A stretch of 64,000 nt of DNA from Paraburkholderia sp. BL23I1N1 (GTDB taxonomy: Bacteria; Pseudomonadota; Gammaproteobacteria; Burkholderiales; Burkholderiaceae), in contig NZ_RAPV01000001.1 in NCBI RefSeq assembly GCF_003610295.1, positions 2,604,001 to 2,668,000 of the forward strand. The letters are read 5' to 3'. Below are positions 45,919 to 54,023 of this stretch, piece by piece. The position numbers and the translations under genes were made by a program. The notes beneath the pieces were generated by a model. That model saw nothing but the letters and a program-made list of their open reading frames with translations. It was not told where the DNA came from and searched no databases. How positions within the stretch are numbered: position 1 is the stretch's first letter; every line of letters begins with the position of its first letter.

Positions 45919-47610
45919 TCAGTGCTCCTGCCTGGAAGGTGCTGCGCTCGCGGTGGACTCCGCTTCGAGCATGCTCGCGATCACCCGCCGCATTGCCGGT
46001 TTGTCGACCTTGCCGACGCGCGTCACCGGAAACTCGTCCACCACCTCGATGCGTTCCGGACATTTGAATTTTGCGAGCCCTTTCGAACTCAGGAAATCGA
46101 TCATCTCCGGAATCGTCGGTACCGGTTGGCCCGGCCGCAGAATCAGGAATGCGCAACCCTTTTCGCCGTAGAGCGGATCGGGCATGGCGACCAGCTTGGC
46201 GTCCAGCACAGCCGGGTGGTGACTCAAAAAGGCCTCGACTTCTTCTGCACCGATCTTTTCGCCACCGCGATTGATGTTGTCGCGCAAGCGGCCTTCGAAC
46301 GAGAAGTACGTCGCGCCGTCAACCACGTGCGCTCGCATCATGTCGCCCGTGCGAAAGAAGCCGCCGCTCGTGAACGCCGATGCGTTCGCCTCGGGAGCGT
46401 TGTAATATCCGCGAAGGCTGGACGGGCCGCGAAAACACAGCTCGCCAGTCTGACCCGCTGGAACCGGTGTTTCGCTTTCCGGGTCGAGCAGGACCAGTTC
46501 GTCGTGTTCGCAACCGGACCGTCCGTGGGTATGATGACGGGCGTACTCGTTCACAGATGCGCCGGAGCCGATCAACAGGCCCTCTGTGGTGCCAAACATG
46601 TTCGAGCAAGGCACCCCGATATACGACTGCAGGTTGTCCGCGCGGGTCAGGCAGAAAAACAGCTTCAGCGAAGAAAAGTCGTGCTTGAGCACCTGCGGAT
46701 TCGCCATGATTTGCGGCGCGACCGGGCCGATCGAAACCGCATGGGTCACCCGATGTTGTTCGATCAACTCGGCCATGCGGACCACGTCCACGTTTGGCAT
46801 CAGCACCGTGGTCTGTCCCATCGCGATCGTCGGGACCAGTGCATACAGATGCGCCGCGTTGTGCAACAAAGGTAATGACCAGATCAGCGTGGCGTGCTCG
46901 CCGGCGTCCACGTGCTTCGACCATGCGATCGAATGCCCGAGATACTCCGCGTGAAAGCGCGGAATGATCTTCGGCACGCCTGTCGTACCGCCGGAAAGCT
47001 GAAAGCTCAACACATCTTCGGAACCGATCCGCACATCGGCCAGAACCGCTTTTGCTTCGCTCAGAGAAATCGAATCGGCGAGCCTGGACATCGACTGCGC
47101 GCCGGCCGGCGCTTCCCCACGCGCGACGATCAGATGCCTGAACGACGGATGCTCACGGCACATCGTCTGCGCGAATTCGACCAGGTCGAACCGCCCCAGA
47201 TCGGCTTGCACAAAATACGCCTGCGGCTGCGCCAGGTCGGCCAGTTTTCCGATCTCGACTTCACGGTACTGCGGAAGCGAGCACACCGGCACAACGCCGC
47301 TCTTGTAGCAGGCGCACAGCGCGAGCGCCGTGTCGATCGTCGTGCCCATCTGGAACATCGCGCGAGCGCCGCGTTCAAGACCGAGACGAACCAACGCCGC
47401 CGCAAGCCTGTCGCTCAGTTCATCCAGCTCGCGAAATGTGATGCTTCGTTCGTCACTGATCAAAGCGAGCTTGTCCGGCAGACGCCGCGCGGTTTCCGCC
47501 AGGGCTTCGCCAAACGTCCTGTCGATCCACGCGCCGGCACTGAGGTACAGCTGCGCACCGGACGGGTCGCAGTACGCGACGCCGTCCATACGAAAATGGA
47601 TTCCAGCCAT
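45919..47610 (-). CDS. aryl acid AMP/CoA ligase (DhbE/SdgA-like)
   Basis: The 563-aa ANL-family enzyme has the P-loop LSGGTTGVPKIIPR (residues 205-218, DhbE-like 'SGG'). It also has MFGTTEGLL (A5), YFSFEGRLRDNINRGGEKIGAEEVE (A8 region, in two stretches) and the C-terminal Lys in TRVGKVDKPAMRR. DhbE/SdgA relatives activate 2-hydroxy- or 2,3-dihydroxybenzoate. Without a carrier protein here, and with a thioesterase next to it, CoA is the likely acceptor. Confidence 0.85.
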   Translation of the reverse strand: MAGIHFRMDGVAYCDPSGAQLYLSAGAWIDRTFGEALAETARRLPDKLALISDERSITFRELDELSDRLAAALVRLGLERGARAMFQMGTTIDTALALCACYKSGVVPVCSLPQYREVEIGKLADLAQPQAYFVQADLGRFDLVEFAQTMCREHPSFRHLIVARGEAPAGAQSMSRLADSISLSEAKAVLADVRIGSEDVLSFQLSGGTTGVPKIIPRFHAEYLGHSIAWSKHVDAGEHATLIWSLPLLHNAAHLYALVPTIAMGQTTVLMPNVDVVRMAELIEQHRVTHAVSIGPVAPQIMANPQVLKHDFSSLKLFFCLTRADNLQSYIGVPCSNMFGTTEGLLIGSGASVNEYARHHTHGRSGCEHDELVLLDPESETPVPAGQTGELCFRGPSSLRGYYNAPEANASAFTSGGFFRTGDMMRAHVVDGATYFSFEGRLRDNINRGGEKIGAEEVEAFLSHHPAVLDAKLVAMPDPLYGEKGCAFLILRPGQPVPTIPEMIDFLSSKGLAKFKCPERIEVVDEFPVTRVGKVDKPAMRRVIASMLEAESTASAAPSRQEH

Positions 47611-47636
47611 TTCTGTCTTCTCCAGTCAGCCTTCCG

Positions 47637-48500
47637 TTATGCCGCAACGACGCGCACACGATCCTTGTCGAATGCGTCGATTCGTCCGCGCAGCCCGCCC
47701 GTGAACAGCCCGTACCATACGGCGGGTTTCAGCCCCAGTTCCTTACGCCGGAACTCGAGCGCCGTCTTGCCTTCGATCAGGAAATATCCCGGCGACGGTT
47801 GCGACACCTTGTATTCCGCGCTTTGCTGCGCTGCCTCCACGACGCTCGCGAATTCATCCAGCGCGGGGATGAAGATCCCTGGGCTGTCGCCTGTAATACC
47901 GAACTCCCCACACAGCAGTTTTCCCTTTTCGCGCCAGACAGTATCGATCTTGTGCACCGCGTGCGCCTGCTGGCTCGTTGCCGCCTCGGCATCCATGGCC
48001 GCCTGCAACGTCCAGGCCGCGTCTTGTGCATCCAGCAATTGCAACGGGCGCAGCTTGACCGTGATCTCGATGAAGTAGCCATTAGGGTCGCGGAAGTAAA
48101 TCGATTCGATCACTTCGTGCTGGGTGGTCGACGATACTTCGACACCTTTCGACTCCAGCATGTCCTTCCACGCCTGCAATTGCTCCGCGCTGTCCGCGAG
48201 CCACGCGGTGTGCGTCGCGTCAAATACGTGGTCGTCCGGCGTCGGCGGCATCAGCGGCCGCTCTGCTGGCTTGGCGTCGCCCAGATAGTAGAAAAACGCG
48301 ATCGTGCTGCCGTTCCCGCTATCGAAGAAGAAGTGCAGGAAGTCCGGATGAGTTTCCGGCCCCCAGCCGCGCGCCGAAATGGTATGAACGAGCGGCAAAC
48401 CCAGTGTGTCGCGATAGAACTCGACGGTCTCGCGCAACTTCCACGTGGGCCGTGCCGTGTGGTCGACGCCGCTGAAGCGGAGCGCTGGTGATTCAGTCAT
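47637..48500 (-). CDS. VOC-family protein, type I extradiol-dioxygenase-like
   Basis: The 287-aa product has a vicinal-oxygen-chelate fold in residues 1-150. His14 (GVDHTARPTW), His97 (DATHTAWLA) and Glu145 (NGYFIEITVK) form a plausible 2-His-1-Glu Fe(II) site. The C-terminal half (150-287) is unlike standard extradiol enzymes. In an operon that has hydroxylase, thioesterase, hydrolase and maleate isomerase but no cupin gentisate dioxygenase, it is the best candidate for ring cleavage. The exact substrate is inference. Confidence 0.75.
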   Translation of the reverse strand: MTESPALRFSGVDHTARPTWKLRETVEFYRDTLGLPLVHTISARGWGPETHPDFLHFFFDSGNGSTIAFFYYLGDAKPAERPLMPPTPDDHVFDATHTAWLADSAEQLQAWKDMLESKGVEVSSTTQHEVIESIYFRDPNGYFIEITVKLRPLQLLDAQDAAWTLQAAMDAEAATSQQAHAVHKIDTVWREKGKLLCGEFGITGDSPGIFIPALDEFASVVEAAQQSAEYKVSQPSPGYFLIEGKTALEFRRKELGLKPAVWYGLFTGGLRGRIDAFDKDRVRVVAA

Positions 48501-48515
48501 GATTTAACTCCTTGC

Positions 48516-49775
48516 CTAGATGAAAGAGCGATCCCTTAGCCATTCTCCGATCAGACGTCCGGCGACGTAGCGGCCAGCCTCTTCATCCGGCGTGAGCGGC
48601 CTGCCATGGTGGTCGCCGCGAACCCGCAGATGCGTTTTATCGACCGCGCCGATGTGCGCGAAGATCTCCTCGATCGCTAGCGGAAACGTGGTCTGGTCGC
48701 CGGTGTATTCGACGAGCAGCGTCGGCACGTCGAGCGCCGGCGCGGTGAGCTCGAGGGCTGCATTCGAGGAGAGGCCCGACCATGTCGATAGCCACGACTC
48801 CGGCGAACACAGCCGTCCAAATCCAACCGATCCATAGTTCGATATGACCGGGTTCTGCGACCACAGCGAGCCGGCATGGCGGTCCGAAGGATCGAGCGTC
48901 TGGTCGAGGCAACGCAAATCGGCGTCGGTACGCCATACGGTGATGATCGGCGTGTGGTTCGCCTCGATCTTCTGGCGAGGCGTCGCACGTTTTTCCTTCA
49001 CCGCCTGACGCGCCTCCTGGCGCGCAGCGATCTGTGCGCGGGCAATCTGGTCCAGCCGGGCCACCCGGTCACGCTGTGCCTGCCGGTAACGCGTCGCAAA
49101 TTCCGCGCTGTAACGCGTTGCCCCCGCCTCACGCGAATAGCCGTTCGCTGGGTTGAACGGATTCAGACTCTCATCGACCGACAGCGGATCTGTCTCATCC
49201 GTCACGGACGGATCGATACACCCCAGTAACAGACGCCCCTGGCCCTGGTGCGGCGCCAGGTAGATCATTCCGTCGGCCTCGGGCATGGTGGCCGTTGCAA
49301 GGTGCGTTGGCCGCCCGCCCGGAGTACGGGAAGTCCGATCCGCCCCCGGTAGCGTTGCCTGCTGGTGATAGAGGCTGTATAAGCCCGAGCCGCCTGAATT
49401 GCCAAGCAGGACGATACGTTCGAACCCAGAATCGCGCAGATACCGCAGCCCCGCGGCGACGTCGTGCAGCGCCAGTTCGTGTTCGAGCCGCAGATCGTTG
49501 CCTACCGAGCGCGCCGCCTGTGCCCAAACCGACACACCGGCTCGCAGCAGACTCGGAATCATGTAATGAAACGTGAAATTCTCGCGGGGATGCATCAGAC
49601 ACACGACCGTGCGGGCCGACGCTCCGCGGTACAGGATGCCCGACGTCGCCGCACCATCTTCGGTACGCAGGCTGACGCTGGTCTGCTGGGTAGCCGCTGG
49701 CAGCGGCTCGGGGAACCAGTCGATCGTCAGGGCGTGAGTACGCTCGCTGACGGCACCGGTTGACATATTGTTCAT
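48516..49775 (-). CDS. alpha/beta-fold hydrolase
   Basis: I start at ATG 49775, which has GGAGG 7 bp upstream, rather than 49802. The 419-aa product has the nucleophile elbow LLGNSGGSG (Ser) and DLRLEHELALHDVAAGLRYL before it. The late GDHHGRPLTPDEEAGRYVAG carries the catalytic His region. A long helical insertion (about residues 235-265) is unusual. First gene of the operon. By context it may hydrolyse the ring-cleavage product to maleate and an acid such as pyruvate. Confidence 0.75.
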   Translation of the reverse strand: MNNMSTGAVSERTHALTIDWFPEPLPAATQQTSVSLRTEDGAATSGILYRGASARTVVCLMHPRENFTFHYMIPSLLRAGVSVWAQAARSVGNDLRLEHELALHDVAAGLRYLRDSGFERIVLLGNSGGSGLYSLYHQQATLPGADRTSRTPGGRPTHLATATMPEADGMIYLAPHQGQGRLLLGCIDPSVTDETDPLSVDESLNPFNPANGYSREAGATRYSAEFATRYRQAQRDRVARLDQIARAQIAARQEARQAVKEKRATPRQKIEANHTPIITVWRTDADLRCLDQTLDPSDRHAGSLWSQNPVISNYGSVGFGRLCSPESWLSTWSGLSSNAALELTAPALDVPTLLVEYTGDQTTFPLAIEEIFAHIGAVDKTHLRVRGDHHGRPLTPDEEAGRYVAGRLIGEWLRDRSFI

Positions 49776-49811
49776 GGGGTTGCCTCCGTCATTTGACGTC
49801 ATTATATGTTT

Positions 49812-49829
49812 TTTGACGTCAATGTCAAA
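49812..49829. promoter_or_regulatory. palindromic operator TTTGAC-N6-GTCAAA, operon promoter
   Basis: TTTGACGTCAATGTCAAA lies 37 bp before the hydrolase start. A further TTTGAC half is at 49793 and the whole 49791-49830 is framed by ATTTGAC...GTCAAAT. It lies where RNA polymerase would bind for the minus-strand operon, so a repressor here would block it. Confidence 0.6.
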
Positions 49830-49846
49830 TACGCGGCAAAAAAATT

Positions 49847-50542
49847 CTAGCCGGACTTCGGCGATTTTTCGATCATCAGGGACAGATGGCCCAGATCTTC
49901 GCGCAGCAAGGCCAAGGCTTCGGATACGTCGCCCGCGCCCTTCAACTGGCGTTTGGTTGGACGGATCACCGATTGCACTGCAAGTTCGGCGGTCGTATCC
50001 GCGATCTCCGCTGCGCTTTTCGCGCCGTCAGGTTTGTACCAGAAGGCCGGCCAGCTGCACATGCCGATCATGGTGAACGCTGTGACTTTTGCGTCGACCA
50101 CACGGAACACACCGGCCTGCACACCCGCCTTGATCGCCGCAGTGAAGTTGTTCAGCACGGTCCGCTTGGCGTCTTCATTGGCACGGTAAGCCCGGTCGGG
50201 CAACTGCTGCTCGGTCCGGTCGATGATCCGGAATTCGTTGTGATGAGTCAGAATCAGCATCGTATGCTGATGGACCAATGCGCGCAGCCGCTCCCTCGGA
50301 TCGGCATCGGCTTCGCCAGCGACCCGGCTCGATAGCCGCTTCGCCCGCAGCGTCACTTCTTCCACCAGCGCAGTGAGAATCTCGTCCTTGTTCTTGAAGT
50401 AGTAGTAGACCGCAGTGCGCGTCACCCCCAGGGCTTCCGCAATCTCCTGCATCGACGCGCCGCCAAAACCCTTTTCGATAAAGAGTTTGGCCGCAGCGTT
50501 CAAGATCTGCTCCTTTTGCGCATCTGCATTGACCCTTGCCAC
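49847..50542 (-). CDS. TetR-family regulator of the aromatic operon
   Basis: I use GTG 50542 (VARVNADAQKEQILNAAAKL); the identical position is the start of the 231-aa paralogue at 57323. HTH: ASMQEIAEALGVTRTAVYYYF KNKDEI (split). The C-terminal ligand domain includes RLRALVHQHTMLILTHHNEF. It lies directly upstream of, and in line with, the hydrolase-ligase operon. It is the natural reader of the TTTGAC-N6-GTCAAA sites; the ligand is perhaps an acyl-CoA or aromatic acid. Confidence 0.87.
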   Translation of the reverse strand: MARVNADAQKEQILNAAAKLFIEKGFGGASMQEIAEALGVTRTAVYYYFKNKDEILTALVEEVTLRAKRLSSRVAGEADADPRERLRALVHQHTMLILTHHNEFRIIDRTEQQLPDRAYRANEDAKRTVLNNFTAAIKAGVQAGVFRVVDAKVTAFTMIGMCSWPAFWYKPDGAKSAAEIADTTAELAVQSVIRPTKRQLKGAGDVSEALALLREDLGHLSLMIEKSPKSG

Positions 50543-50662
50543 AAAAATACTCCCGTTGACGGGCGGGCCAGGCATCCGCCTCACCGCATTGTTGTTACCC
50601 CAATTGTACCTGGAGCGCCGAGGTTGCCGCCAGCGGCCGTCGCCTCGAGGCGCCCAGCACAT

Positions 50663-50680
50663 ATTTACATGTTCGTCAAA
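50663..50680. promoter_or_regulatory. degenerate operator-like site upstream of tetR
   Basis: ATTTACATGTTCGTCAAA keeps the full right arm GTCAAA and 4 of 6 left-arm positions of the TTTGAC-N6-GTCAAA motif. It lies about 120 bp before the TetR start and could serve autoregulation. Weaker than the other three. Confidence 0.35.
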
Positions 50681-50849
50681 TATTCTACACAAATGAACGG
50701 TACGTGTCGCTTCCGCGAAACCTGGAAGCGACGGATCGGCTCGACCTGCCGGCCATTGTTCCGGCCATTCCACGTAATTTTCCTCTTCTATCGGATGCCG
50801 GTCGAAGTGGCTCAAGCAGTTCGCCGCGACATTACGGGTTCAGACCGCG

Positions 50850-51077
50850 CGGTACCGCCATCAGTCCATCCGTGCGCGCCATGCCCCGAGTCGTGATGTT
50901 GCCAGGGAGCAGGAGGCCATCGTGCGGGCCGTTCTTGCGCGCGATGCCGATCAGGCTTGCACGCTCCCGAAAGAGCACTTCGCGCGAACCGCGCAGCTGG
51001 TGCTGGAAGGGGCGAACGAAAAGGATGCCACGACGGCTGGCAAGGTCAAGGCGAGAACCCGGGCCGCCGCACGCTAG
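50850..51077 (+). pseudogene. GntR-family (FCD domain) regulator, C-terminal fragment
   Basis: The plus-strand frame reads RYRHQSIRARHAPSRDVARE, then QEAIVRAVLARDADQACTLP and KEHFARTAQLVLEGA, ending at 51077. This is the final helices of an FCD ligand-binding domain. No HTH or in-frame start is present. Upstream, traces in another frame suggest frameshifts. It is the only content I can name in 50681-51093. Confidence 0.6.
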
Positions 51078-51093
51078 CCCTGACCTGTCGCGA

Positions 51094-51861
51094 TCACCAG
51101 ACGGAGTCACCGCGGATCATCACGTCCGCGCCGCCATCGATAAAGATGGTTTGGCCAGTCATATGCCCGTTTTTTTCGCTGGCGAGCCACGCCAGCAGTT
51201 CCGCCGCCGCGACCGGTTCATACGGACCGCTGAGCGGCATCGGCGTACCCGCGCTGATCCTCTTTTTGGTCTCCGGATCGTCGAAAAGCCGCTTGAGCAG
51301 TTCCGTCCTGACGAGGCCGGGTGCGATGGCGTTCAGTGGAATGTTCGAGCCGGCCCATTCAGCCTTCAGCGCGTTGCGTCGGATCCACCGCGATAAGGCA
51401 CGCTTGGTCGTGGCATACACGAACGGCACCTCCTGCGCCTTTTCGAGCGCGATGGCCTCCGTGCCGTCCAGCAACGCATTCAGCAACTGGTCGTTGAACG
51501 GATGAACCGACGTAATCGACGAGACAGCGACGGCGCGCGGCGCATTGGAGCGCAACAGTAAAGGCCGCAGTCCTTCCAAGGTCGCAATCGCGCCGTAGTA
51601 GTTGACCGCCACGGTGGGGGGGCCGCCCAGATCCACGCCCGCAATGGCCAGCACGGCGTCGATCGCACCGCCGCTGATTTGCGTCACCTGCTCGACCAGG
51701 GCGGCGCGTCCTTCCGGCGTGCCCAGATCGGCGATTACCTCCGCATCGCGAATATCGGCGCAGATGACGCGGTCGCCTTGCGATTCCAGAAGCCGCTTCG
51801 TTTCCCGTCCGATCCCTGAAGCAGCACCCGTAACGACATAGGTTCTGGGAGTATTCGACAT
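51094..51861 (-). CDS. short-chain dehydrogenase/reductase
   Basis: Start ATG 51861 with AGGAGA 7-8 bp upstream. The 255-aa product has VVTGAASGIGRETKRLLES, VLAIAGVDLGGPP (variant of NNAG) and catalytic Ser in VAVSSITSVHPF. The Tyr-x3-Lys is in YATTKRALSRW, and the C-terminal GQTIFIDGGAD is typical. It resembles 3-alpha-hydroxysteroid or benzil-reductase-like SDRs. It is convergent with the GntR fragment. Substrate unknown. Confidence 0.83.
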   Translation of the reverse strand: MSNTPRTYVVTGAASGIGRETKRLLESQGDRVICADIRDAEVIADLGTPEGRAALVEQVTQISGGAIDAVLAIAGVDLGGPPTVAVNYYGAIATLEGLRPLLLRSNAPRAVAVSSITSVHPFNDQLLNALLDGTEAIALEKAQEVPFVYATTKRALSRWIRRNALKAEWAGSNIPLNAIAPGLVRTELLKRLFDDPETKKRISAGTPMPLSGPYEPVAAAELLAWLASEKNGHMTGQTIFIDGGADVMIRGDSVW

Positions 51862-52350
51862 CGTGTTCTCCTGAGTAGAGAGTTTGATCAAGGGTGGGCC
51901 TGCCACAGGTCTTCAACCTGTTAGTGACAAGCCAGTTCATGCGGGATCAAATCTATTCGCTCAGGTTACCTGAATCAATCGGGTCGGCGCTCCATTCAGA
52001 ATGGACGTTCTGTTGATATTCGATGCGTTGTAACCAGATCCGCAGGCCGTGTATCAATGGACCAACCAGAGCGACAACCTGTAGATCAGCCGCGACACAA
52101 CGAAACTGATGGCGGTATAGTCCATTACGCGCTGCATACGAATAGAACTGCTTGCGAATCACCGGATGTCGCATTCAAGCTCTACCGACAATGTCGGTGA
52201 TCACCGTTCGTCGCAGCCATTCCTGCTCAAGGCGAAAGAGCCGAGGTGCGTACGCTTGAATGCCCCGTCGGGCAAGCTGCCAACAATCACTGATATCAGC
52301 GCAAGCGCGAGCAGGTAATCACTGCCGTCATTACCCGACTCATAATTGAT
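51862..52350. other. intergenic stretch, regulatory at its right end
   Basis: A short minus-strand frame (51953-52174, 73 aa) has no recognised features, and I do not call it. The right end, at 52351, bears an operator-like palindrome. Otherwise nothing is seen. Confidence 0.35.
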
Positions 52351-52368
52351 TCTGACTATTTCGTCAAA
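52351..52368. promoter_or_regulatory. palindromic operator site before the second ALDH
   Basis: TCTGACTATTTCGTCAAA differs from the 43445 site at one base and shares its spacer TATTTC. It lies 125 bp before the ALDH start at 52493. Confidence 0.55.
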
Positions 52369-52492
52369 TTATTTACGCATATGATTGACTGTATCCACGA
52401 CGGAGCGCATGATCGCGTCATGTCACCAGTGCTAGCAACCGTCGGACGTGCTTTTCTTGTCGTGCGGCATGACCAGAAACAGGAGGCGGGAC

Positions 52493-53977
52493 ATGAGCAA
52501 TGCACAACCTGCGTCGCCAGCGCCTTGGGACAGGAAGATATATAGCGGTGGATGGCGCGAAGCCATGACGGGTACGGTCGTTGTCACAGAGAAAGCCACC
52601 GGAGAGATGCTCGGCGAGGTCAGAAGTGCATCAGCCGACAACGTTGCAGCAGCGGCAGCGCTGGCTCAAGTAGCGCAGCGCGAATGGGCGGCACTGCCTG
52701 ACCGACAACGCGGCGACATCTTGCGCGAAGCGTCGCGACTGATTCTGAAACATGGTGAAGAGATCTCGCAGCAAATCGTGTGCGAAACCGGCTCCATCCG
52801 GCCTAAAGGGCAGTGGGAGGTTCACATGACTTCCCGTGAGATTCTTGAGGCCGCCGCGCTAGGCAGCCAGCCTCAAGGCATCGTGACTGCGAGCGCCGAG
52901 GTTGGACGTCACAGCATTGCACGCAGGCTTCCGATCGGCGTGATCGGGGTCATCACACCCTGGAACTCACCGTTTCTGCTTGCGGCAAGAGCCATCGCGC
53001 CCGCATTGGCCATGGGTAACGCGGTGATTCTGAAACCCGATCCGCAAACGCCGATTTGTGGTGGCGCCATGTTCGCGCAATTGTTCGAGGCGGCCGGGCT
53101 GCCTGAGAATCTTCTGCATGTGCTACCAGGCGGTGCAGATACAGGGCAAGCGCTGGTCAAAGATCCGCTCGTGCACATGATCAGCTTTACGGGGGGCCAC
53201 CCGCGTCGGGCGCGAAATCGGCTCGATTGCTGGTGGTCTGCTCAAGCGTGTCTCGCTCGAACTGGGCGGCAACAGTCCCTACATCGTGCTCGACGATGTC
53301 GACGTCGAGGCCGCCGCCAGTGCCGGCGCCTAGGAATCGCTCTTCCACCCGGGGCAGATCTGCCTGACTGTGCAGGTCGGCATCTGGTGCACGATCGGGT
53401 CGCAGAGGCTTACACCGCGGCGCTGCTGCGACGTGCGGAAGCACTGCGCGTCGGCGACCCGTTCAGGGACGACGTGAGCCCCGGACCCATCGTGAATGAA
53501 CGTCAGGCTGCTAATGCGCAGCGGATCGTCGCCGATTCGCGATCGCAAGGCGCGAACGTTCTAACCGGCGGATCGCGGACCGGTCTCTTTTTCGAACCGA
53601 CCGTCATGACTGGTGTCGCACCAGGCATGCCTGTTTTCGATGAAGAGATATTCGGCCCCGTCGCTCCCATCACCACCTTTCGCAACGACGACGAAGCGGT
53701 CCGCCTCGCTAATCAAACGAGTTTCGGACTTGTCGCCGCTATTGCCTGCGCAGATCTTTCGCGCGCGCAACGCATCGCCGACCGACTGCGTATTGGCATG
53801 GTTCACATCGACGATCAAACCGTACTGCACGAGGTCCATGGACCAATCGGGGGCATTGGCGCATCTGGAAACGGATACAACCGCAATACGCTGACCAATG
53901 CCGATCAGTTTTACGAGTGGCAATGGCTCACGATCCGCGCGCAAATCCCCCTACCCGTTTTGATTTATCGCGCCTGA
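52493..53977 (+). pseudogene. aldehyde dehydrogenase paralogue with two frameshifts and a stop
   Basis: From ATG 52493 the product parallels the intact ALDH at 25690: TPWNSPF is present and the ends match (DQFYEWQWLTIRAQ). After MISFTG the G-run at 53191-53196 has one base too many. The real frame ([11 protein letters not shown]..., SLELGGNSP) shifts, carries TAG at 53331 in place of Trp, and reaches PGQICLT. Two extra bases near 53371 then restore phase. The open frame bridges this stretch with Arg-rich nonsense, losing the catalytic Glu and Cys. Nonfunctional unless the base errors are artefacts. Confidence 0.8.
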
Positions 53978-54023
53978 GGGCGCCATGAAGTCTCGCAGGA
54001 CCAATACGAAAATGGAGGAAGAC

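Noticed and set aside
45910..48078. Long plus-strand frames (321 and 394 aa) opposite the ligase gene
   Set aside because: They are antisense to the well-supported ligase, with His/Arg-rich composition and no recognisable motif.
43497..48500. Nicotinate (nic) degradation operon
   Set aside because: The NicE-like isomerase, FAD hydroxylase and MFS recall nic genes, but there is no NicX, NicF or deformylase-size NicD, and the AMP/CoA ligase and thioesterase indicate a CoA-ester route.
51953..52174. 73-residue minus-strand frame
   Set aside because: No ribosome site, domain or family resemblance; the neighbouring sequence is noncoding.
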